Part shown: positions 7,357 through 13,440 of the stretch, piece by piece
Layout: each line of letters opens with the position of its first letter
Position numbering within the stretch: the stretch's first letter is position 1
Assembly (NCBI RefSeq): GCF_000497445.1
Contig: NZ_CM002285.1
Location: 8,469,345-8,487,485 of the forward strand
Direction of reading: 5' to 3'
Length of the DNA: 18,141 nucleotides
DNA from: Streptomyces roseochromogenus subsp. oscitans DS 12.976
GTDB taxonomy: Bacteria > Actinomycetota > Actinomycetes > Streptomycetales > Streptomycetaceae
Translations under genes and position numbers: made by a program
Notes under the pieces: generated by a model
Database searches by the model: none
What the model saw: the letters and a program-made list of their open reading frames with translations, nothing else
Told to the model about the DNA's origin: nothing

Positions 7357-8726
7357 CTACGCCGACCGGGCCGCCGTGAGCAGTGCGTCCCAGTCGGCCA
7401 GCTTGACCACGCTTCGGCCGAGCCGAGCCCCCAGTGCGGCCTCGGCCCGCTCGATCGCCAGCCACCCCGACCACGGCACCGGTTCGATCCCGGCCGCCCG
7501 CAGCGCCGTCAGCGGGTCCTCCGGCACCTGCCGGGTGAGCAGCGCGGGAGCGTCCGCGAGCAGGGAGGCCACCGTCTCCTTGGCGCAGGGCCGGTTGGTG
7601 CCGATGACACCCGTCGGGCCGCGCTTGATCCACCCGGCGACGTACTCGCCGGGGGAGGGACGCCGTCGCGCACGATACGCCCCGCCGCGTTCGGCACCGT
7701 ACCGCTCACCGTGTCGAACGGCAGCCCGTCCAGCGGCACTCCGCGATAGCCCACCGAGCGCAGCACCACCTGGGCGGGCACCTCCTCGAACCGGCCCGTG
7801 CCCGTCACCCCGCCGTGCCCGTCCGGCGCCGTCCGCTCGAAGCGCACGGCGCCCACCCGGCCTTCCGCACTCCCGGCTTCGCTCGAGCGGGAGGTGCACC
7901 CGCCCGCGAGGAACTCCACGGGGCGCAGGTAGAACCGCAGCCCGATCCGCCGCGCGGCGCCGGCCGGCGGCCGGGCGGCCCAGCCGCGCAGCACCTCCAG
8001 ATTGCGGCGCTGCACGGCGGGCAGCGTGGCGGGGTCGGCCGGATCCAGTGCCAAGTCGGCCGGATCGACGGTGACTTCGGTGCCGGGCAGCCCGCCCAGC
8101 TCGCGCAGCTCCTTGGTGGTGAAGCGGGCCTGCGAGGGGCCGCGCCGGCCCACCATGTGCACCTCGCTGATCCCGCTCGCCACCAGCGTGTCCAGCGCGG
8201 CCTGCGGGATGTCCGTCGGGCGCAGCTCCGCGGCACCCCGGACCAGCATCCGCGTGACGTCCACCGCCACATTGCCCACGCCGATGACGACGGCCGACCG
8301 CACCCCGCGCAGGAAACCCGCGTCGGCCGCGTCCGGATGCGCGCTGTACCAGGCCACGAAGTCGGTCGCGGACCAGCTGCCCGGCAACTCCTCGCCCGGT
8401 ATTCCCAGCCGTCGGTCGGTGGCGGCGCCCACGCAGTACACCACCGCGTGATACAGCTCCCGCAGCCGCTCCACCGGCAGCCCGCCGGGGCAGCCCACCC
8501 GGACGCCACCGAGGAACCGCACCCGCTCGTGCTCCAGCACCGTCCTCAGGCTGCCCTGCAGGGACTTGATCTTCTCGTGGTCCGGGGCGACGCCGTACCG
8601 GACCAGGCCGTACGGGCACGGCAGCCGGTCCAGGACGTCCACGCACACGTCGGGATCCCCCTGGACCAGGCTCTGGGCGGTGTAACACCCGCTCGGTCCC
8701 GAACCGACGACGGCGACACGCAGCAC
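7357..8726 (-). CDS. fprA: Ferredoxin/adrenodoxin-type NADP+ reductase (FprA-like), frameshifted
   Basis: FAD flavoprotein moving electrons between NADPH and ferredoxins, for example for cytochromes P450. The start is the GTG at 8724-8726, with AAGGAG 7 nt upstream. The FAD motif GSGPSGCYTAQ (residues 8-18), the Rossmann motif VVIGVGNVAVDVTRML (146-161), VGRRGPSQARFT (192-203) and the late GPTGVIGTN motif match the adrenodoxin reductase family. After VRDGVP (about residue 357) the expected SPGEYVAGW continues in another frame: one base is missing near 7650-7662, within a run of G/A (C/T on the coding strand). With that base restored the protein is 456 residues, the family's usual length. As written it is truncated and mis-read. 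A sequencing error at the homopolymer or a recent mutation are equally possible. Residues about 274-292 come from a palindromic repeat element (7868-7901). Confidence 0.88.
7868..7901. repeat. Palindromic repeat element inside the reductase gene
   Basis: A 34-nt segment centred on CTCCCGGCTTCGCTCGAGCG, with 6-bp arms CTCCCG/CGGGAG. It matches 16826-16859 in the FUSC gene at 28 of 34 positions by my alignment. It encodes a loop (TSRSSEAGSAEGRV) in the reductase that I do not expect in other family members. Confidence 0.65.
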
Positions 8727-8888
8727 AGCGGTGCTCCTTGCCCGAAGGAGGGTGGTGTGCGGACCGCTCCAGCATTGCATCCCCTGGCCCATGGCGGCAG
8801 GGTCCGGCGGGGTGACCCCGACGCGTGTCCGTTCGTATGGAGTGCGATCATGCGGTTACTTTGCGTGTGTGCTAGAAGCATCCTTGCT

Positions 8889-8914
8889 TAATCTTTCCGA
8901 TCGGAACGCGGAGG
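8889..8914 (+). promoter_or_regulatory. Putative -10 and strong ribosome site of the DUF6214-like gene
   Basis: TAATCT (8889-8894) fits the TAnnnT -10 pattern, without a clear -35. GGAGG (8910-8914) lies 8 nt before the GTG at 8923 and decides the start in favour of that codon over longer upstream frames. Confidence 0.5.
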
Positions 8915-8922
8915 ACGGCGCG

Positions 8923-9699
8923 GTGTCGGTGTGGCCCGCGTGGAAGGTGCGGGAGCACTGCGGCACCACCTCCTGGTTCCAGGTCCGACTGGCCTTCCCC
9001 GACGGCGCCCGGGTCGACGCCCTGGCCGTCCTGCAGAACGGATGCGTGTCCATCGAGGACGTCACCGCGCAGCCGGCCCTGTCCCTCGCCGACCTCACAG
9101 CGCTGGCGAACTGGATCGAGGGCCCGCTGTTCGCATCCTGCGGGGTGGCCGGGGAGCGGCCGTACGCGGACGACGGCGGCGAGCGCCCCGAAGAGCGGCA
9201 CGAGGGTGAGCGATCTGAGGGGCCGGGGTGGGAGGAGCGGCCCGAAGGCGAGTGCCTGGAGGAGCGGCCCGCATGCGAGCCGCCGGGGCAGCGATACGCG
9301 CCGGAGGCCTGCGACTTGGCAGCGCGGCGCGAAGGTGAGCAGCCGGAGGAGCCGGAGGAGCGGAACGACGGCGAGCGGCCGGAGAGGCCGTACGACACTG
9401 AGCGGCCGGAGAGGCCGTACGGCGGCGAGCGTCCGGAAGGACGGCACGAAGCGGAAGCCCGCGGCGCAGCGGAGATCGCGCTCGGCATGGGCCCGCGGCG
9501 TGCCCGGGCGGGCTGGCCGAGTGGCATCGAGGGCCGTCGGCTCGTCGCGCGGGAGTACCGTGCCGCACAGCGGGGAGGCGTCGACCCGGTGCTCGCCGTG
9601 ATGACCGCGACCGGACGCAGCCGCCGCCGCTCCCTCAGGATGATCGCCCAGGCACGGGACGCCGGTTTCCTGACGCCCCGTCATGCACGCCGCAGCTGA
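8923..9699 (+). CDS. DUF6214-like protein with repetitive acidic/arginine linker
   Basis: A 258-residue actinomycete protein of unknown function; I recall the family as DUF6214 but could not search. The start is set by GGAGG 8 nt before the GTG at 8923. The N-terminal domain (1-76, starting VSVWPAWKVREH and including LSLADLTALANWIEGPLF) and the C-terminal basic helical part (about 180-258, with GRSRRRSLRMIAQARDAGF, resembling a helix-turn-helix) look conserved. Between them is a disordered linker of about 100 residues made of imperfect GERPE/EERPE units, including an exact-phase 27-nt duplication (9373-9426). No signal peptide or membrane segment. Divergent from the reductase and convergent with the TetR gene. 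The linker is probably species-specific and variable in length. Confidence 0.8.
   Translation: MSVWPAWKVREHCGTTSWFQVRLAFPDGARVDALAVLQNGCVSIEDVTAQPALSLADLTALANWIEGPLFASCGVAGERPYADDGGERPEERHEGERSEGPGWEERPEGECLEERPACEPPGQRYAPEACDLAARREGEQPEEPEERNDGERPERPYDTERPERPYGGERPEGRHEAEARGAAEIALGMGPRRARAGWPSGIEGRRLVAREYRAAQRGGVDPVLAVMTATGRSRRRSLRMIAQARDAGFLTPRHARRS
9373..9426 (+). repeat. 27-nt tandem duplication in the linker
   Basis: Two units (9373-9399, 9400-9426) each begin with codons for ERPERPY and differ only in their last two codons (DT versus GG). They lie within a longer stretch of degenerate GERPE-like units (about 9150-9450). Confidence 0.8.
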
Positions 9700-9717
9700 C
9701 GTGAGTTGGGGCTCGAC

Positions 9718-9733
9718 CGGCCCTCAGGGGCCG
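9718..9733. terminator. Weak hairpin between convergent genes
   Basis: CGGCCC (9718-9723) and GGGCCG (9728-9733) form a 6-bp stem with a 4-nt loop over the stop codon of the TetR gene and 18 nt past the stop of the DUF6214-like gene. Short, so only a tentative terminator. Confidence 0.35.
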
Positions 9734-10392
9734 CTCGGGCGCTCCTCCGTGGCGAAGAACCGGGACAGGTCGCACTTCCGCGCCTCCTCGCCCGTCTCGC
9801 TCTCCGGCGGCACCCCCGCCTCCCAGTCGAGTCCGTACCGCTGGAACAGTTCGGCCCGCAGCACCGGGACGGGCATCGGCACCCCCGGGATCAGCGCTGC
9901 GTACACCGCGCCCATCAGCAGGGCCCGCAGCATCGGGTAGTCGGCGGTGACATCCTCGGAGCCGTACTTGGCGACGGTGTCGCCGAGCAGCTCCGACAGG
10001 CGGCGCTGCTCCGGGCACTGCACGAAGCCCTCCGCCTGCAACAGCCCCGCCATGTGCTGCCGCATGAGCACCGGGCGGTCGCGGGCCAGGCCCAGGATCG
10101 CGTCGATGGCCCGGGCCAGCCGCTCCCGGCCGTCCTCCGTGTGCGGCTCCCGCTCCAGCGCCTCCTCCAGCGTGCGGTTCATCAGCCGGTGTACGGCGGA
10201 CTGCACCAGCTGGCGCTTGCCGGGGAAGTAGTACGACACCAGTCCGCGCGCCGAACCGGCCCGGTCGGCGATGTCGCCCAGTGTCGTGGCCTCGAAGCCG
10301 CGCTCGTCGACCAGTTCCACCGCGGCCTGCAGCAGCCGCTCCCGGGAACGTCGCCGCAACTCTTCATTGACCGAGGCGCTGCGCGGGGACAT
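9724..10392 (-). CDS. TetR-family transcriptional regulator
   Basis: DNA-binding repressor of 222 residues. The ATG at 10390-10392 has GGAG 7 nt upstream. The N-terminal TetR helix-turn-helix lies at about residues 15-62 (RERLLQAAVELVDERGFEAT, then LGDIADRAGSARGLVSYYF with the YYF signature). The C-terminal ligand domain (about 80-200) is helical and diverse; its style resembles the BetI-like subgroup, a weak call. A near-perfect palindrome just upstream of its start (10408-10426) is the likely operator, so it probably represses itself. No transporter or enzyme is divergent to it: the neighbouring 190 nt are empty and then the integrative-element remnant begins, so its original target may have been lost or lies elsewhere. 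Confidence 0.92.
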   Translation of the reverse strand: MSPRSASVNEELRRRSRERLLQAAVELVDERGFEATTLGDIADRAGSARGLVSYYFPGKRQLVQSAVHRLMNRTLEEALEREPHTEDGRERLARAIDAILGLARDRPVLMRQHMAGLLQAEGFVQCPEQRRLSELLGDTVAKYGSEDVTADYPMLRALLMGAVYAALIPGVPMPVPVLRAELFQRYGLDWEAGVPPESETGEEARKCDLSRFFATEERPSGP

Positions 10393-10407
10393 CCTGAAAC
10401 TCCTGCG

Positions 10408-10431
10408 TTGACTGGCTGCCAGCCAACTATA
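10408..10431. promoter_or_regulatory. TetR operator overlapping promoter
   Basis: TTGACTGGC-T-GCCAGCCAA (10408-10426) is a palindrome with 8 of 9 arm pairs matched, centred 25 nt upstream of the TetR start. A minus-strand -10, TATAGT (10431-10426), abuts it, so the operator would cover the transcription start. Regulation by the adjacent TetR protein is inferred from position. Confidence 0.6.
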
Positions 10432-10581
10432 CTCAACGCAGCGGGCACCGCCATGCGCGGGCCTGTCAAGGGCTGCCGTCCGTCTGGGGCGACGCGGGGG
10501 ATCGTCTCAGGCGGACGGCGCCGGAGCGAGCGAACCGACTTCCCCACCCCACCTCGTATACAGATCAGACGCCGTTTCCAC

Positions 10582-11078
10582 CTACGCCGCCTCTGTGTCT
10601 TCCTGATCTTGGTTTTCAAGGTTGGGAGATTCCTGGGAGATCGACTTCTCCCGGCGCTTCTCTGGGAGACCGGGACGGGCTTCCTCCCACTCCCGGTGGT
10701 GATCCTTCACCGCCACCGAGCCCTCCCACAGCCTCTGCAGATCCGCCGAGATGCCCAACTCCATCGCCGGCGTCGTGTGGGAGTAGGTGCCCTCAACTCC
10801 AGGAATAACGTGCCGTATACGCTCCTCGACCGCAACCCTCGGATGCTTCAGCTCGTCCAGCCACACCTTCATGCTGTGGCGGAGCCCGTGCGGCACGAGG
10901 CCCTCGATGCCGGCCACGGCCTTCATGCCCGGCAGCCGTGACGGCCGGCCCAGGCGGTCCGGCACCGCCTCGTGACTGTCGACCCACAGCCGCCACACCT
11001 CCTCGTAGAAGGAGGTGGTGTTCAGCTTGCTGCCCTTAGGCGCCGGGAACACCGACTCGGACTTGTGGGAGGCGACGC
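10582..11078 (-). pseudogene. Tyrosine recombinase (integrase), C-terminal fragment
   Basis: Site-specific recombinase remnant. Recognisable sequence begins around VASHKSESVFPAPKG (near 11075) and runs to the stop at 10582. It includes the catalytic HGLRHS box (H-x-x-R, about 10870-10893) and the nucleophile tyrosine in GTYSHTT (about 10776-10796); the GH normally preceding this block reads RH. After it comes a charged tail with many Glu/Lys. The DNA-binding and core-binding N-terminal domains (normally 200 or more residues) are absent: upstream, the same frame runs antisense to a small plus-strand gene and no longer looks like an integrase. No start codon with a ribosome site is evident. Truncation is clear; the element family is not. 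Confidence 0.75.
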
Positions 11079-11086
11079 GCCGACGC

Positions 11087-11464
11087 ATGACCATCGCCCA
11101 GCTGATGCAAGAACAGCAGGTCGACGCGCTCAGCCTCCCGCTCGCACCAGCATCCCTGCCGATGCACGTGATCATCGACCGCATCATCACGCCCGAGTTC
11201 TGGCCGTGCGCCGCATGCGGTTGTCTTGGCGTGACCGCCCGCGTCCTCGACACGGAGGAGGGCCCGCGCTGGCTCGACCTGTGCTGGGACCACGGCATGA
11301 ACGTGCACCAGCCATCGCCGGGCATGCCGATGACAATGGAAGGAATCGTCGCCGGCCTGCGCGCCGCCGCCGAAGCAGTGGGCGCCCGACTGGCGATCCT
11401 CAACGACGACGATTCCCGGGGCGACAGCCATGGACGAGCCGGATCGCTTCCACCTCATGGATGA
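11087..11464 (+). CDS. Small putative zinc-binding protein of the integrative remnant
   Basis: A 125-residue hypothetical protein starting at the ATG at 11087. GGGAGG lies 14 nt upstream, further than ideal. It contains Cys41-x2-Cys44-x-Cys46 followed by Cys66-x2-His69 (in CAACGC and LCWDH), a likely zinc-ribbon arrangement. The C-terminal half is helical and ends in a short charged tail. It begins almost exactly where integrase similarity on the other strand stops, so the junction may be a rearrangement point and the true N-terminus could differ. It overlaps the next gene by 35 nt. Function unknown. Confidence 0.6.
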   Translation: MTIAQLMQEQQVDALSLPLAPASLPMHVIIDRIITPEFWPCAACGCLGVTARVLDTEEGPRWLDLCWDHGMNVHQPSPGMPMTMEGIVAGLRAAAEAVGARLAILNDDDSRGDSHGRAGSLPPHG

Positions 11465-11483
11465 GCCGGAACGCTTCCACCTG
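11430..11483 (+). repeat. 27-nt tandem duplication at a gene start
   Basis: Units 11430-11456 and 11457-11483 both begin with ATG and encode MDEP-D/E-RFHL, with only a few third-position and one amino-acid difference. The duplication creates two alternative starts. Confidence 0.85.
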
Positions 11484-11657
11484 ATCCTGACCGTCGACGG
11501 CCGGCCACTCATGCACGGCTGGTGGGATGACAGGGCCACCGCGGACCGCAAATTCCGCAGCTGGGTCGGCGAGTACGGCAGCCTGGGCGGCGCGCATATC
11601 GTCCTCGTAGACAGAGAGGAGGGGGAGGCGCTGGCCAGCTGGCCCGAGGAGTCGTAG
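11430..11657 (+). CDS. Small hypothetical protein of the integrative remnant
   Basis: A 75-residue protein with a central VDGRPLMHGWWDDRATADRK segment followed by KFRSWVGEYG and a closing SWPEE; I associate this pattern with small proteins of actinomycete integrative elements, without a known role. The first 18 residues are a tandem duplication (MDEPDRFHL, MDEPERFHL), so either ATG (11430 or 11457) could be used; neither has a strong ribosome site, which suggests coupling to the overlapping upstream gene. Likely a compact alpha/beta fold, no membrane or secretion signal. Confidence 0.6.
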   Translation: MDEPDRFHLMDEPERFHLILTVDGRPLMHGWWDDRATADRKFRSWVGEYGSLGGAHIVLVDREEGEALASWPEES

Positions 11658-11886
11658 CCGTCTGCCATCCGGGCCGGGGCCGAGGAAGCGAACATGGCCC
11701 ACCGCCCTCCCCGAGCGCCACCTCTCCAGGTAGCGACAGCGGCAATAGTGCTCGGCGCGCCACGATCACCGGAAAGAGGGAAAAGCCGCCGCGACTGGAC
11801 CAGCCGCGCATGCGATCAGGGCGTTGCCGCCGGTGTGATGGACGTGTCCCCGGCAAGCGATACAGAGCGAAACACCGAGGTACTCC

Positions 11887-12099
11887 ATGCGCATGCGTTC
11901 CATAGCCGTGACCACCGCCCTGGCGAGCACCCTGACCCTCTTCGGCGCGACAGCAGTCCACGCTGACCCCAACCCGAGCGGCGGCACGAATAACACCGGC
12001 CTCATTGACCACACGGTCAACACGATCCTCCCGTGCGGCATCAGCGTCCTCGGCGTCGCAGCCGCCATCCTGTCGCCCTCGTCCTGTGCCCATTCCTGA
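11887..12099 (+). CDS. Small secreted peptide with two cysteines
   Basis: A 70-residue precursor. The ATG at 11887 (or 11893, same frame) has GAGG 6 nt upstream. Residues 1-26 are a Sec signal peptide: basic MRMR, hydrophobic core, and VHA just before DPNPSGG as the probable cleavage site. The mature part is about 44 residues, Asn/Thr/Gly-rich at first (GGTNNTGLIDHTVNTIL), then a hydrophobic stretch between two cysteines (Cys49-Gly-Ile-Ser-Val-Leu-Gly ... Cys67) separated by about 17 residues, which could form one disulfide. Size and layout recall short chaplins, but the chaplin CGNT and NPAFGN motifs are missing. It stands alone and is followed by strong hairpins. Function unknown; possibly surface-active or envelope-associated (inference). 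Confidence 0.75.
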   Translation: MRMRSIAVTTALASTLTLFGATAVHADPNPSGGTNNTGLIDHTVNTILPCGISVLGVAAAILSPSSCAHS

Positions 12100-12158
12100 C
12101 CCGGGCTTGGCCTTCACTCCTGTGCCGCCCCGGGCAATCGCCAGGTCGAGATCCTCTG

Positions 12159-12185
12159 CCTGCGTGGTCCAGAAGACCACGCAGG
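12159..12185. terminator. Hairpin 1 of an overlapping pair
   Basis: CCTGCGTGGTC (12159-12169) pairs perfectly with GACCACGCAGG (12175-12185) around the loop CAGAA. It is 60 nt past the secreted-peptide stop. It shares 12181-12185 with hairpin 2, so both cannot be fully formed at once. Confidence 0.75.
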
Positions 12186-12216
12186 CACCACCCGCTCACC
12201 TCCGGGTGGTGCCTGC
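12181..12216. terminator. Hairpin 2 of an overlapping pair
   Basis: GCAGGCACCACCCG (12181-12194) pairs perfectly with CGGGTGGTGCCTGC (12203-12216) around an 8-nt loop. It is 20 nt from the stop of the minus-strand cold-shock-like gene (12237) and can terminate that gene as well as the secreted-peptide gene. Confidence 0.8.
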
Positions 12217-12236
12217 CGTGCGCTGCTTTCGCAGAC

Positions 12237-12434
12237 TCAGGCTCTTTCGACCGCGAGCACGTGTCCTACTTGTTCGTTGTCGAAGAGGAACTTGACGGTG
12301 TCCCCCTGATGCAAATTCGGGGCATCTTCGGGATTCAGAAGGTCGCCCACGGAGAAGTCCAGCGCAGGACCACCCTGATCGTCCTCGATCTTTCCCTCAG
12401 CCTGATCCCACTCCTGAATCTTGCCTTTGGGCAT
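12237..12434 (-). CDS. Degenerate cold-shock-like (OB-fold) protein
   Basis: A 65-residue protein starting at the ATG at 12432-12434, with AAGGAG 8 nt upstream. The outline is that of a cold-shock domain: it begins MPKGKIQEWD (like the GxVKWF strand), has a DFSVGDLLNPED segment like the VHxSD region, and ends GDTVKFLFDNEQVGHVLAV like the final two strands. The RNA-binding motifs are gone, however: RNP1 (KGFGFI) reads EGKIEDD and RNP2 (VFVH) reads DFSV. The protein is strongly acidic. Such a protein probably does not bind RNA in the usual way. An inverted repeat upstream (12474-12497) may regulate it. Family placement moderate, function unknown. Confidence 0.7.
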   Translation of the reverse strand: MPKGKIQEWDQAEGKIEDDQGGPALDFSVGDLLNPEDAPNLHQGDTVKFLFDNEQVGHVLAVERA

Positions 12435-12473
12435 GGCCGTGTCTCCTTCGCTCGAAGATGCTGAGAGGCCCCA

Positions 12474-12497
12474 GGTCACGAGCCGGGGCCCGTGACC
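12474..12497. promoter_or_regulatory. Inverted repeat upstream of the cold-shock-like gene
   Basis: GGTCACG (12474-12480) and CGTGACC (12491-12497) are perfect arms around a 10-nt GC-rich spacer, 40 nt before the start codon at 12434. It may be an operator or a leader hairpin. The rest of 12498-12637 shows nothing else. Confidence 0.4.
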
Positions 12498-12637
12498 AGC
12501 GAACCCGAACCCAAGTGCGACAGCGACCGCAGTAGACCGAATGGGTGACGACGGCCACCAGGTCCACGGGCTGGCCGCAGTCGTGCCCTACGCGGTGCAG
12601 GAGCCCACGCAGGTCGGCAAGGTGCCCGAGCGTCCGG

Positions 12638-12874
12638 CTACTCGGCCGGATCCCACGAAGCGTGCCGGACCGCCTTCTTCGCGGCCATCTCCACCTCGTA
12701 CCGCACGGCCCCTTCGGCTTCGGCGTGCTCGGTGACGGCGGCCCGCTGGAAGGCGGCGGCCTCGATCCAGGCCTGCCGGGCGGCAGCGGGATCGGCGTCG
12801 GAGCTGGCGAGTCGGGTGCGGGCCTCTTCGGCGGCGCGCTCCAGGGGCACAAGATCTTCGAAAGTGTGTGCCAC
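12638..12874 (-). CDS. Small helical hypothetical protein
   Basis: A 78-residue protein from the GTG at 12872-12874 to the TAG at 12638. It is rich in Ala, Glu and Arg and nearly all helical (LERAAEEARTRLAS, then ARQAWIEAAAFQRAAVTEHA, then RYEVEMAAKKAVRHA), so a coiled-coil or helical hairpin is likely. No signal peptide, cysteine or membrane segment. The ribosome site is poor (AGGA 9 nt upstream), but a TAnnnT -10 (TAGGAT, 12888-12883 on the minus strand) ends only 8 nt before the start, so the mRNA may be leaderless. It looks like one of the conserved small streptomycete proteins without known role. It is divergent from DUF2630. Confidence 0.65.
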   Translation of the reverse strand: MAHTFEDLVPLERAAEEARTRLASSDADPAAARQAWIEAAAFQRAAVTEHAEAEGAVRYEVEMAAKKAVRHASWDPAE

Positions 12875-13106
12875 GTCCGTCGATCCTATGCGGCCGTCGC
12901 CGAGTGTTTTTACGCGTGGGCGGGCCTCTTTCCGCGGGGCCCTCGCCGTACATGCGGTGCCGTGCTCGGCCGTGCCCAGTGCCCGAGCCGGCTGCCTGGG
13001 CCCATGCGCCCCGTCATGCATCCCGCCAGGCGTCCCGCTGGTGTCGCACACCGGTCGCCGTCTCCCTAGAGTGGGCACCGGCGCCGAGGCAAGGAGGCGG
13101 GCGGTC

Positions 13107-13361
13107 ATGGACCAGGACCAGGACCAGCGGATCCTGAGCCGGATCACGGAGATGGTCGAGGACGAGCGGCGGCTCCGCGAGGCGCTGGCCTCGGGGCGGA
13201 TCGACAGTTCCACCGAGCAGCAGCGACTGGGCGAACTGGAGCGTGAACTCGCCCGGTGCTGGGACCTGTTGCGGCAGCGCCGCGCCAAGACCGAGTTCGG
13301 CGGGAACCCGGACGAGGCACAGGCGCGCTCCGCCACCCAGGTAGAGGGCTACCAGGGCTGA
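13107..13361 (+). CDS. DUF2630 family protein
   Basis: An 84-residue actinomycete protein of unknown function. The ATG at 13107 is preceded by AAGGAGG (13091-13097) 9 nt away, and a possible -10, TAGAGT, sits at 13067-13072. After a short DQDQDQ start it carries the family's conserved parts: ILSRITEMVEDERRLREAL, then LGELERELARCWDLLRQRRAK, then the NPDEAQ...TQVEGYQG end. It is predicted to be two long helices, probably a coiled coil. Length is normal. It is convergent with the HAD hydrolase; 13362-13440 holds only a weak GC hairpin (CCGCC/GGCGG, about 13412-13426). Confidence 0.9.
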   Translation: MDQDQDQRILSRITEMVEDERRLREALASGRIDSSTEQQRLGELERELARCWDLLRQRRAKTEFGGNPDEAQARSATQVEGYQG

Positions 13362-13440
13362 CGGCTCCGCGACCGGTGGCTTTCCAGTCCTGGGGACGGG
13401 GCGCGCGGCACCGCCCGACAGGCGGGCCCCGGGGTCTGTC

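Larger units (their letters stand above)
10582..11657. mobile_element. Remnant of an integrative element
   Basis: The tail of a tyrosine recombinase on the minus strand meets two small plus-strand genes of a kind I associate with actinomycete integrative conjugative elements. No replication, transfer or excision genes remain. No tRNA fragment or repeat pair marking attachment sites is seen in 10440-10581. Boundaries are approximate. Confidence 0.45.

Noticed and set aside
5926..7749. Long plus-strand open frame of about 600 codons opposite the permease
   Set aside because: It is antisense to an NCS2 permease with clear motifs, has His/Arg/Gln-rich composition typical of antisense GC-rich DNA, and spans into the reductase.
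10440..10581. tRNA gene as an integration target next to the integrase remnant
   Set aside because: No cloverleaf or T-arm-like sequence is seen on either strand.
11887..12099. Calling the secreted peptide a chaplin
   Set aside because: The cysteine spacing is similar but the defining CGNT and NPAFGN motifs are absent.
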